Below are positions 31,434 through 41,150 of a stretch of 64,000 nucleotides of DNA, in pieces. The notes beneath the pieces were generated by a model, which was not told the DNA's origin, made no database searches, and saw only the letters and a program-made list of their open reading frames with translations. Source of the DNA: Camellia lanceoleosa. Taxonomy: Eukaryota; Streptophyta; Magnoliopsida; Ericales; Theaceae. The stretch spans positions 121,001,429 through 121,065,428 of the forward strand of contig CM045770.1 in assembly GCA_025200525.1 (NCBI GenBank). The letters are read 5' to 3'. Position 1 is the stretch's first letter. Each line of letters begins with the position of its first letter. The translations under genes were made by a program, and so were the position numbers.

Positions 31434-33064
31434 TTGAATAGTAATGTTAATGACAAATTTCCAATACAAAATGCAGAGGAAGGATCTGGGTATTTTACAG
31501 TCAAAATGCATCACGGAGGTGTGGTTAGGTATCTTTCACAAAGGGTTTACAGTCGTGGTATGGTAAGTCATTTTGACTTTTTTCATTCAGATCAAATTTC
31601 TTTTACAGAGTTGTGTTGCATAGCTAAGGAATTTGGACATAGGCCAAGTAATAACTACAACAGTATGGTTAGTGGTTATGGTGGGATAGAGTTACTAAAA
31701 TCTAATGCTGATGTATTGATGTTAGACACATATATGGATGAAAACAAAGTAATAGATGTTTATATAGGACACAATTTGGATGATTATGTAAGCACACAAA
31801 GTAGTCAAGTAAGCTCAAGTGTAGAAACAAGTAAGGTTAATGGGGTAGTTCTTGATGTTGAATTGGAGAAAGATGAAGATAGTGATGCCTATGATCTTGG
31901 CTAGTTAGACTCATCCTCTGATGAGTCTGAAAATACAATGACAGTGAATATGAGCAAGGTGATAATGATGCTTTATATGATAAACATGTTGACAAAGCTG
32001 TGGAATTTGGTGGTTTAGGAAGTAGTAAGGATGCTATGGGTGATGTGGTTGACAATGATGACCTACAAAGCATGGACAATTCATCTGATGAGCTAAGAAG
32101 CCTTCATAGCTCCTCTGATGAAGATAGTCATTACACTAGGATTGAATACCCTATTTTCAATGAGACTGACATGCATAATCCTACATTCCAACTTGGCATG
32201 GAGTTCAAAACAAATGTGTTATTTAGAGATGCTGTGAACGAGTATGCTATTAAATGGGGCAAACAAATCACATTTACTAAGAGTGACAAATAGAGGGTTA
32301 GGGTAGAGTGCAAACCTAGTTGTCCTTGGGTTTGCTATGCTTCTTTTGTGAAGAGTGAAGGGGTGCTTAGGATCAAAACTTTTGTAGATGAACACACATG
32401 GAACAGAACATTTGATGTGCCACATATGAGTAGTAGATGGATTGTCAATAGGTATTGGGAAAGGATTAGGTTAAATCCTACCAGGCCAATTAAGTCATTG
32501 GCAGACACCATTAAAACAGAGCACAATGTCAAAGTTGACCTGCAAAAAGTGAGAAGGGCAAAAAATAAGGCTATCGCAATGATTGAGGGTACTTCAATTG
32601 AACAATTTGCAATGCTTTGGGGTTATATAGAAGAGATTAGAAGTAGTAATCCAGGAACAACAATATGCATGAAGGTGAAAGAAGTTCCAAAAGTTCATGA
32701 ATAGGATGAGCAAATATCCAAGTTTAAGAGATTGTATTTGTGTTGGGGTCCATTGAAGAAGAGTTTCCAAAATATTTGTAGGCCAATCATTGGAGTGGAT
32801 GGTTGTCATTTGAAGGGGCCACATGGTGGAGTGTTGTTGATTGCGGTGGGGATAGATGTAAATAATTGTGTATTCCCATTTGCCTATGCCATTGTTGACT
32901 CAACTTCATTGCATGCAAGTCAGGATGTGCAGAGGTCTACAGTAACTTCCAATACTAACATTCCTCTGGAACTTCAAATGAGATGGAGAGGAAGAGTGGC
33001 GTACAATGCGAGTGCTGTCAAATCTCTTGTGGTTCAAACCAAGAATGCAGCTGACACAAAGTAA
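31434..33064 (+). pseudogene. MULE transposase, longer but broken (copy B)
   Basis: The first open part (31434-31904) is the PB1-like N-terminal domain: GYFTVKMHHGGVVRYLSQR, then YSRGMVSHFDFF and GGIELLKSNADVLMLDTYMD, with an acidic tail. A frameshift near 31905-31999 leads into the MuDR domain (LGMEFKTNVLFRDAV; CPWVCYAS; EHTWNRTF). The first DDE motif follows (IIGVDGCHLKG). Stops occur at 32291-32293, shared with copy A, and at 32702-32704, private to B. The DDE domain is truncated at the same place as in copy A, so the deletion predates the duplication. It cannot make an active transposase. The reading may begin upstream, as an in-frame ATG is not obvious before 31500. Confidence 0.8.
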
Positions 33065-33552
33065 TAGATGTGAAGGGTCAGTGTTGTTTTTTTTATAATG
33101 TTGGAGAAGGTTTTTGCTACTTATGTTCATGGAATACAATGTAATGGATGTGAATGTTTTTGCTACTTTTGTTCATATTCCATAACCTTCATAGTGGTAG
33201 GGGCTTTTTGTACATTTGAAGCCTGGTTTTTGTATTGGTTGCCCCTTTCTTAGTATATGTGTTGCATAGCATGAATGACAAGTGTGTCAGCTGATCAAAG
33301 TTTGAATGATAATTTATTGTATTTCTGCTGCTGTTTCCAAGTGTTGATGTTCATTGGTGATGTTCACAATTATTAATGTTCATTGTTCATTGGGGATGTT
33401 CATTGTTCATTGAATTTGGGGTGACAATTATGGTCACAGATTATGTCCCAGCTTCTGTATGTTTCCTTTGTCTATGTCAGAGTCACCAAACACAAAATAA
33501 TAGAGATAACATTAATAAGTTACCTAGCACACAATTTTCATCTCAAAAACAT
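33065..33552. other. MULE 3' sequence, non-coding (copy B)
   Basis: Copy of 7122-7590 with one extra 'gatgttcattgttcattg' repeat around 33378-33412. No gene. Confidence 0.5.
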
Positions 33553-33862
33553 ATAGGGTGTGTTTGGTTTGGTTTTGGGAGATAAATTTAAAAAAAAAAA
33601 AAATTGGGGAGAGAGTTAATTTTTTTTTTTTTTTAGTTTGTTTGGTTGTATATTTTGGAAATAATTTTGGTGTATGAGAGTTTGGGATGATTTGATATTT
33701 TGTTATAGTTGAGTAGATGTGTGTGAGAGAAAAAGTGATTGATTGATGTGTAGGAGAGAGAAAGTGATTTTGGAATTTTTTTTTCAAAATCACTAAACCA
33801 AACAAAATTTTAAATGTTTTTTTCCAAAATTACTCTCTCAAAAGCAAACCAAACAAGGCCTA
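33553..33862. mobile_element. MITE, 'GTTTGG' family copy 4
   Basis: Starts GGGTGTGTTTGGTTTGG and ends CCAAACAAGGCC. It is flanked by TATA-like sequence on both sides, which may be the target duplication. It matches copy 1 at the duplicated site. Confidence 0.7.
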
Positions 33863-33957
33863 TATTTTCCATTAACAACAGTTCACCCATTGTATATGAT
33901 TCATAAACAAGATACATACTCCATTCATTCTTACACTACCATAAAACTTCAAACTTT

Positions 33958-34330
33958 ACATTACAAACCATATTCCTACAACCAACCATGACAAAACCAA
34001 GCAAATCCATTGTTTACTCTCTCTTCCAATCCTTCTCTTCAGTTGTGTTTCCATCTCATTCAACTTCTTCAACAACCTAGGAATGATCTGCACTGCCCGA
34101 TCTCACATGGGTAGGTCTACCCAAGTAAAGTGATTGCAACCATTGTTAGGGTAACTAAGAAATCTTCTCCTAGGATTTATGTCGGTCCATGCTCTATGTG
34201 TGATGCCTTCTTCTTCCACAAACATTGCAAAACATCTCATCTACACCACTTGCGGTCCATCTCCCTTGATTTCTTGAGCTTCAATTGTTCCTCATTTATT
34301 CTCTCCTACTGATTTCATTGATGCTCCATT
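33958..34330 (-). pseudogene. GRF zinc-finger remnant, copy B
   Basis: Counterpart of 7997-8353. It keeps the cysteine before NVCG and the one before NHFTW that copy A has lost. It has lost the third (SYPN in place of SCPN), and small indels near 34195-34210 shift the frame. No continuous reading is possible. Confidence 0.65.
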
Positions 34331-35316
34331 TTTTTGCTTCTATTTTTGTAGTGGTCTCTGTTTTTATAGGTTGAAGGGAATACAAGGGAAGGTTAAGTTT
34401 TGGGGGGAAAGCCTTAATTTTCCCTCCATGTGAAAGTATAGGGGGTCATATCACCCATTCTGTCCACTTCCTTGATGGAAATAGACGGCAGGGGTAAAAT
34501 ATATAGGAATTCACATAGCATCAGGGTATGTGTGAAAATAGGAGTAGTATAGGGGGTAATTGAAAATCGTGACAAAGTATAGGGGTAAAAATGAAATAAT
34601 CTTTGGACAATGCTTCCATGAGTATGAGCGGGTAGATTTTACTTCTTTAGATATTAATTAATGGTAATTAATTTCGAGCTGAATTGTTGAACGACATTGT
34701 TGGAATCTATATTTGATGTTTGACACTTTCACTATTTTTTATTTTTATTTATTTTTGATATATACATTTAACAAGCATCTTAACTATATCCCCGTAGCAC
34801 ACACTCAAATTTTAAACTAACAAATACTTAACACACATAATCAAGTCTCACTTTTATCACTTCGTATCATATAACACAATTTAACACACATATTTAATCA
34901 TTCCATTAGTACGATAAGGCACTCACTGATTATGGCAATCGACCAAGTTAGCTGGGTTGGAGAGAGTGGGCAAGAGAGAGAAAGGGGTAGGGATTGCAGT
35001 GTGTACTTTTTTTTTTTCTTTAAACAATTTATTAAAGGCTTTTTTTTTTTTTTGGGTTAAAATTCACAAAAAAGCTAAAATAGCTAATAAGATAAAATGT
35101 CATATTAAATCCACAATTATTACACTTTTTCTCTTACAAACATCACATCACATCAAACTACAAAAAAATTAAATTATCTTCCCAAAACACACAAATTTTA
35201 ATTTATCAAAATAGTCAAAAACTAAAATAACCTACTAAAATAGCAACTTCCCAAACACTCATTATATATGCACATTTATATTTTTATATATTTGAGTGGA
35301 TTTTATTTTGGGCCAA
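34331..35316. other. Non-coding sequence matching 8354-9366
   Basis: Contains the same 'aggggtaa'-rich probable MULE end near 34490-34600 and AT-rich sequence with a poly-T near 35041-35053. No gene. Confidence 0.5.
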
Positions 35317-35617
35317 ACTTGTCTTCAGTCCGAGATTGGACTAGAGCATGTTGTTGGATCCGTAGGCCCCCTCTATGGATTCTGTGTCAATAATTCGAAC
35401 CGTTAAATGCGTAGAACTTGTTGAGTACTTTATCCTTGTGAAAAATCACTTTAATTCAATAAAGCAGCTATCGATATCCGATCAACATGATTTTTATAGG
35501 AATAAAGTGCTCGGCGAGTTTTATACATTGAATGGTTCAGATTATCGAAACAAGACTCGTGGTGTGTTTCAGGGACCCAACAGCACCATCCATTTCACAA
35601 AGTGGACTGGAGACAAG
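35317..35617. mobile_element. Foldback element, copy B
   Basis: Same 300-bp imperfect hairpin as 9368-9672 with some compensated changes in the arms. No coding capacity. Confidence 0.75.
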
Positions 35618-36087
35618 ATTGGTCATTTTATTTTTTTATATAACATATACTTTAATAGAGTTAATTATATCATTCGAATACACATTCACTCTCTAAACTA
35701 ATGAAACTTAACACACATAATTAGATCTCATTTTCCACATTTTTTGTTATATAATTAATACACAAATTAAACTATGTCACTAAAGATTTTCCAACCTTTC
35801 ATATTTTCTACACCCTTTGACTTTTCAAATCTTGTCCTTACATCCACTCCAAATTATTACTTCTTTTACTTTTGATTTTCGACTTTCAACTACAACCACC
35901 ACCATCTCTTCTAGTCTTCCCCATCATCCTACCCTAACGCCACCTACTCTACTAACTCTAACCAACTACTTTCACCATCACAAAGCCCTTTCCTAAATTG
36001 TATTAGTAGTGGTGAACCAAATTGTGTCCCTTCCTCCCACCAGCTAGAGAGCACAAGAAAGAGAGAGGCTTTCAAGGCTGGGTAGGA
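35618..36087. other. LINE 3' flank (copy B), no gene
   Basis: Collinear with 9673-10140. Contains the same CCA/TCT-rich tract. Nothing else is visible. Confidence 0.45.
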
Positions 36088-37646
36088 CTAGAGTTTTAAT
36101 GAGTTTATGGTGGTTGCGGAAGGTAATAAATGGAGTGGGGTGATGTGAAAGGGTCTTAGTATACGGAGAAGAGGTTGTAGTGCATTAGAAAAGGGAAAGT
36201 GGTCGAGACGGTGGAGGATGATAATCGGGTGGGGGGATGTGATGTCAAATTCCCCACAACACCTTAATAGATTCAATCAATGCATCATCATCTGGTGCAT
36301 TTTGGAACCACTGTCCCAGCCAATCATGAACCAAACATTCCTCACCATTTTCAAAAGTAAACCCAAGACTAGAACTCTCCAAATGTGTTTAGAGAAAATA
36401 CATTGAAAACAAAGATGTTCTAATGCTTCCTCTTCCACTCCACACCTTGAACACGCAGGATAAGACACCGCGATGCATCAGAAAATTTTTAACAGGTAAA
36501 ATTCTATATAAAATCTTCCATGTAAAAAACGCCCATTTTGGAGGCATCCTTAACTTCCACAACTTCTTCCAACACCCATTAAAGACCCAATTACCCAAAT
36601 GATGTACCGTCAGTCCTTCTTTCATAGCAAGAAAAAAGCCAGATCTAACTTAATATTGACCATCCTTAGTTGGCCTCCACACTAACTGGTCATGTTCATT
36701 AACTTGGGGGAGATGTTTATTCAAAATGTGATTTACCATATTTTCTGGAAAAAGAGTTCGAATCAATGGTTTTCACAACGATATATTGATTTGATTAATA
36801 AGGTGACATATTGATTTGATTAATAAGGTGAGCGACTTTAAAGGATCTGAACAATCTACCCATCCCTCTTCCTATCATCTCATCATTAGTTAAAGTAGGA
36901 ATCCATTGATCATCAAAAGCATCAATACTTTCACCATTTCCGACAACCCACCCCAAACCTTTTTTAAGAAGATCACTTCCCCAAAGAATGCTCCTCCATG
37001 CCCATGAGCACCCTGATTTTGGTTTAGCCTCCATAAACACATCTTTCAAACAATATTTTGCCTAGAAAAATCTACTTATAAGAGATTGGGGATTCTGAAT
37101 AATTCTTCATGCTACCTAAGCTAGAAAGGCTTCATTCAACAAACTCGGATCACAAAATCCAAGACCACTTGCTTCCTTTGGTAAGCAAAGAGTATCCCAT
37201 TTTTTCCAAGTAATTCCCTTAGCCTTAGAGTGTTTCCACAAAAGGTTTCCTACAATACTGCGAATTTTACAAATAAAGTACATCGAAGCTTTAAACATAA
37301 ATAACACATGCAAAGGGATTGAAAGAAGGGAATATCTAACCAAAACACATCTCCTAGCAAAAGAAAGAAGACTACGTTTCCAACCCGATAGCTTCACAGA
37401 AAATCTTTTCAGAATATGTCTAAACAAATCCGTTTTACAAGACCCCGCACCCAATACCGCACCCAAGTACATACCAGGTCTATCCACCAATCTTATCCCA
37501 ATATGATCACTAAGAAAACCTCGCTGAGCCAATCCTATATTACGACTAACAATCAGTTCAGATTTATAATAATTGATCCGTAGAACTGATTGATCACAAA
37601 AGGATTCCAAAAAACCATTTGAGGCACCAAATAGATTCCAAATCAA
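36088..37646 (-). pseudogene. LINE zf-RVT, connector and thumb region, copy B
   Basis: Reads CWKKLWKLRMPPKWAFFTWK and CSRCGVEEEALEHLCF (zf-RVT), KPKSGCSWAWRSILWG (connector) and KLSGWKRSLLSFARRCVLV (thumb), in several frames. The order on the minus strand is the same as in copy A. A short tandem duplication at 36781-36830 lies within the connector. Confidence 0.75.
36781..36830. repeat. Recent 25-bp tandem duplication
   Basis: The unit 'atattgatttgattaataag' plus 'gtgac' occurs twice in a row with no differences in the shared core; copy A has it once near 10836. It is a slippage-type duplication private to copy B. Confidence 0.85.
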
Positions 37647-38490
37647 ATTCCATGAAAAATAAAGTTATTCGTGAAAAGAAAATGAGAAATAGCCAGTGTA
37701 CCACGACTAATAGAAAATCCCTCTACAAAGACCCTCGGACGCAAGAGAATCTAACCCCAATGATAAAACTTGAGTTACCAAAATAAAAAGGTGCGGAGAC
37801 AATGGATCCCCTTGCCTCATGCCACAATTTGGCTTAAACCAATAAGATTGTTGACAATTCACCAAAATCGAGAAAGATACCGATGATATACATTGGTAAA
37901 TCAACTGAATCCAATGTGGACTAAACCCAAAACTTCCAAAATTTTACAAAGGAAATCCCAACTCACCCGATCATAAGCCTTGTTCATATCTAATTTAAGA
38001 GCGAAGAAAGACTTATTCCCCCCTTTCTTTTTCCTAACAAATTCCATTAATTCATGAGCCATCAAAACATTATCCATAATGAGACGACCCGCAACAAAAG
38101 CATTTTGTGATGGGTGAATCAAGTCAGGCAAAATTTTCCTCAACCTATTCGCTAATACTTTAGAAATGACTTTATAAATAACATTACAAAGACTAATGGG
38201 TCGAAAATCATTCACAGTCTGAGAATATTTCTTCTTAGGAATTAAAGGTACAAAAGTATGATTCATCTCCTTAAGCATGATTCCCGTATTTAGAAAGGAC
38301 AGTGCAACATAAACAACCGAATCCCCAACCATATCCCAAAAATTTTGATAAAAATCCACAATCATACCATCTGGTCTGGGGGCCTTAGCCCTTCACATTG
38401 AAAAAACAGCCTCCTTCACCTCTTGGCCAAAAAAGGGGAATTCAAAACACTTTTATGCTCCTTCGACACACTACAATGGATGGCGGACAA
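37647..38490 (-). pseudogene. LINE reverse transcriptase, copy B, catalytic site lost
   Basis: Carries VPLIPKKKYSQTVNDFRPIS, LDMNKAYDRVSWDFL and GMRQGDPLSPHLF in an uninterrupted stretch across the site where copy A has its MITE. Around 37660-37685 the catalytic dipeptide DD seen in copy A reads NN, and the frame shifts nearby, so this copy cannot be catalytic. The gene is cut short upstream at about 38490. Confidence 0.8.
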
Positions 38491-38625
38491 AATTTTAGGA
38501 TGCCCATAAAATAGTATAATCACCCAATCCAACATCCGTTCTTCTGTAACTAATGGACCTATAAAATGCGCTGTGCAAATAAGAACATGAATTGTCTTAG
38601 AATCATCCCAAGCCGCCCAAAGACA
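38491..38625 (-). pseudogene. LINE endonuclease remnant and deletion joints, copy B
   Basis: About 130 bp is left between two deletion joints: one near 38488-38494, joining sequence equivalent to A 12737 and 13680, and one near 38620-38630, joining A 13752 and 14975. It contains a 58-bp piece that A lacks, so both copies have lost something of the ancestral LINE. Confidence 0.7.
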
Positions 38626-39507
38626 CTATATTCTTTCATACTTCATTTTTAGTTCTATTTTAGGCTTACATGGATAATCTAAATTTGGATAAATGGAAAT
38701 TTTATTGATAAAACCTTTATATCGTAATTTTATAGTAAAAATTGTATGCGTAAAAAATCAATTTCATTAGATATCGATAAATATATGAATAAATCATTTT
38801 TTATTTTATAAACGAAAGGTTCAAATTTAAACTCATAGTTAAAAAATAAGATACAATTTATTCATACATCTAGTAATATCCAATGAAATTAGTTTCTTGC
38901 ATAACTCATATAAATCATTAGAATTACAAGATGAGGGGTTTAGATTATCATTGTGAGTCTAAAATGAGTCTAAAAAGATTGGAGTATGGAAGGGATCAAT
39001 TTTTTATTATTTGGATATTTGATCCACTAAATCATAATTATCATATTTAAGATGTTTTATCCTTAAAAATATTTTTTGAACGCTTAGCAACTTGGTGATG
39101 TAAACATTCACATTTTACAATGTAAATGTTCACATTGACGTGTGAATGTTGATATTACGAAATATTTACACTATAATATTTTTATTTTATCACGTTTGTC
39201 TTTAAAATAATAAATCATTTATTTTAAAATATATATTTGTTAGAGACAAATACGATAAAATAAAAAAAGTATAATTATTAAATAGATTTATTTATTTATG
39301 AATTATATACGCAATAAACCTTAAAAATAAATGAAATGATTCGGATTCAAATAATTTAAACAAAGGCAATAGTGGTGAGAGCTCTTCCGCAAAACAGACA
39401 CAACAAATGATGAGTTGAGTTATCACACCTCGTCCTTATTTTGAAATCTTGGTTCGTTCGTTCGTTCTTCATATCTGTAATTGTCTTCATTAGGTTTAGG
39501 GTTTTGA
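38626..39507. other. AT-rich non-coding sequence, holds the SIRE empty site
   Basis: Collinear with 14975-15403 joined to 26205-26678. The uninterrupted ATCAT at about 39040-39044 is the insertion site of the SIRE element in copy A. No gene. Confidence 0.7.
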
Positions 39508-39711
39508 TTGAATCTGGTTGTCTTATGCATTGGAATATTGCCCTGCATTAAAGACCACTTTTTAGACGAAGAAGATGAGGGAGAGGTCTCATACAACGCC
39601 GCCATGAAAAGAAGTTTCATCCTCTCCAGGAAAAGTAAACGCATGCGAAGTCAAAGGCCGAAGCGAAGGAGGACATCAATGCCAATTGTTGGAAGAACAA
39701 ACTCAATTTGA
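39508..39711 (+). CDS. Small conserved ORF of unknown function, copy B
   Basis: 67 codons, same length and frame as 26679-26882. The acidic FLDEEDEGEV patch and the basic KSKRMRSQRPKRRR stretch are unchanged. Substitutions cluster in the middle (NAAMKRSFILSRK here, NPFMKRSFILAMK in A). Function unknown. It may be part of a larger gene upstream of the protease remnant. Confidence 0.3.
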   Translation: MNLVVLCIGILPCIKDHFLDEEDEGEVSYNAAMKRSFILSRKSKRMRSQRPKRRRTSMPIVGRTNSI

Positions 39712-39975
39712 GTTTAAAGATGGTGAATTCCAGAAAAGACGAGAAGTTGCGAGAGGATTCCAGGTTGAAAAAGAGAAGTTCAAAATGAAGAAGAAAATAG
39801 AAACTGTTGGAAGAAAATGGAAGCTTCAAGGAAGCTCTATCGATGAAGCTTAGCTTTGAAGAAAAACTATAGTGCACACAATTTACACACATTTGTGGAG
39901 TTTGTAAATACAAGGTTGATAGATTGTTTTAGATAGAGTAGAAGAAGAAATGTAATCTCCAGGAAGAAACACAAC

Positions 39976-40296
39976 GGGTTTGTTTGGTTTGTATCTCAAG
40001 ATACAATTTTTGAGAAAAAATTTCAAAATTTTGTTTGGTTCAAATTTTTTGAAATTGTTTTCCAAAATCACTCTCTCTCCTACACATCAATCAATCATTT
40101 TTTCTCGCTCATCTCTCATTCTCAATCACTTTTTCTCTCACACACATCTGCTCAACTACAACAAAATATCAAATCATCCCAAACTCCAAAACTATTTTCA
40201 AAATATACAACCAAACAAACAAACAAAAAATTCTAAACTCTTTTCCTAATTTTTTTTTTTTGAAAATTTATCTCAAAACACAAATCAAACACACCC
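39976..40296. mobile_element. MITE, 'GTTTGG' family copy 5
   Basis: Starts GGGTTTGTTTGGTTTG and ends AAATCAAACACACCC. Matches copy 3 at the duplicated site. Confidence 0.7.
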
Positions 40297-40383
40297 AACA
40301 TCTCCAAATAAGGAGAATTCTAAGAGAGTAGAGAGTATGAGAGTTTACAAGAGATAACTCTGTTTTGTATAATTTGTTTGTGA

Positions 40384-41150
40384 TTGAATAAAAAGAGTGT
40401 TTATTCAATTAATTCCTCTATTTGTATACCATCACAACCGGTATACACCCATCTCCCACTTTTAACACCAATGCCAATGCCAATGCCAATCCAACAACGT
40501 CGAGAGATTTTGTACAACCGGATGAAAAAGGTGGTTGTTGTTCTATCATCACGGTCGATTATTCCAAGATAGTCAATGTCAGAGGAGGAGGATGGTAGCG
40601 AGTACGGTACTGGTGTGGTGATAAACAGATATGGATATATTTTGACATGCGCACATTTGGTACTTGAGGGTAATGTTGTAATGGTACGTCGTAAGGAAGG
40701 TAAAGCTTTTCAGGAAGTTGAGGTATTTTTGAAGCGCCCTAGTATGACCTAGCTATTTTGAAAACCAAGGATATATGGATACGAGACTTCTTCGTTATTA
40801 TGAATTCTGTAAATTCGGCAGTAAAAATTGTATAGACATTAGGATGGAAGTATTTTCTATAACTCACCCTAACCAACTTGATTATACTTTTGTAATGAGG
40901 CAAGTTGCTAAACCTAGGAGGGAGGCATTTGCTCTTCTTATTAATCCTGACCATCATTATTTCAATACTTTAATGTGTTGCAATATAGACGTGACAGTAA
41001 TTCAAATTAACAACACACGTGTGGCTTATGGCTCAATGGGGCTCATGTTTTTGACTTGAATGAAAAAGTTATTAGGTTGATAGCTTTTAGAGATGACTTT
41101 GATTTTGTTATTCGTCCTTGTTTTCTAAAGAAATTACGTGTCTATGTGTA
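40384..41150 (+). pseudogene. Trypsin-like (HtrA/Deg-type) serine protease, broken
   Basis: The first part (40384-40569) has a proline/methionine stretch and QQRREILYNRMKKVVVVL. After an in-frame TAG at 40570-40572 the frame continues with EEEDGSEYGTGVVINRYGYI and LTCAHLV, the catalytic-His motif of trypsin-like proteases. A 1-bp loss near 40745 then shifts into an 'AILKTKDIW' segment that fits the catalytic-Asp motif. Further frameshifts and stops follow. The end (VFDLNEKVIRLIAF ... FLKKLRVYV) fits the last strand of the fold, and the catalytic-Ser region is altered (a Met or frameshift where GNSG is expected). It is too damaged to work. Segment A has only the first 60 codons. Assignment to the family is from motifs only. 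Confidence 0.55.

Larger units (their letters stand above)
31984..40572 (+). repeat. Segmental duplication copy B
   Basis: Direct-orientation duplicate of 6041-28052. It retains a 58-bp LINE segment (about 38519-38576) that is missing from A, and has lost two LINE blocks that A keeps. It lacks the SIRE element and the 229-bp MITE, so it gives the pre-insertion sequence of both sites. The left end is the MULE (continuing further left here) and the right end is inside the protease gene. Confidence 0.85.
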
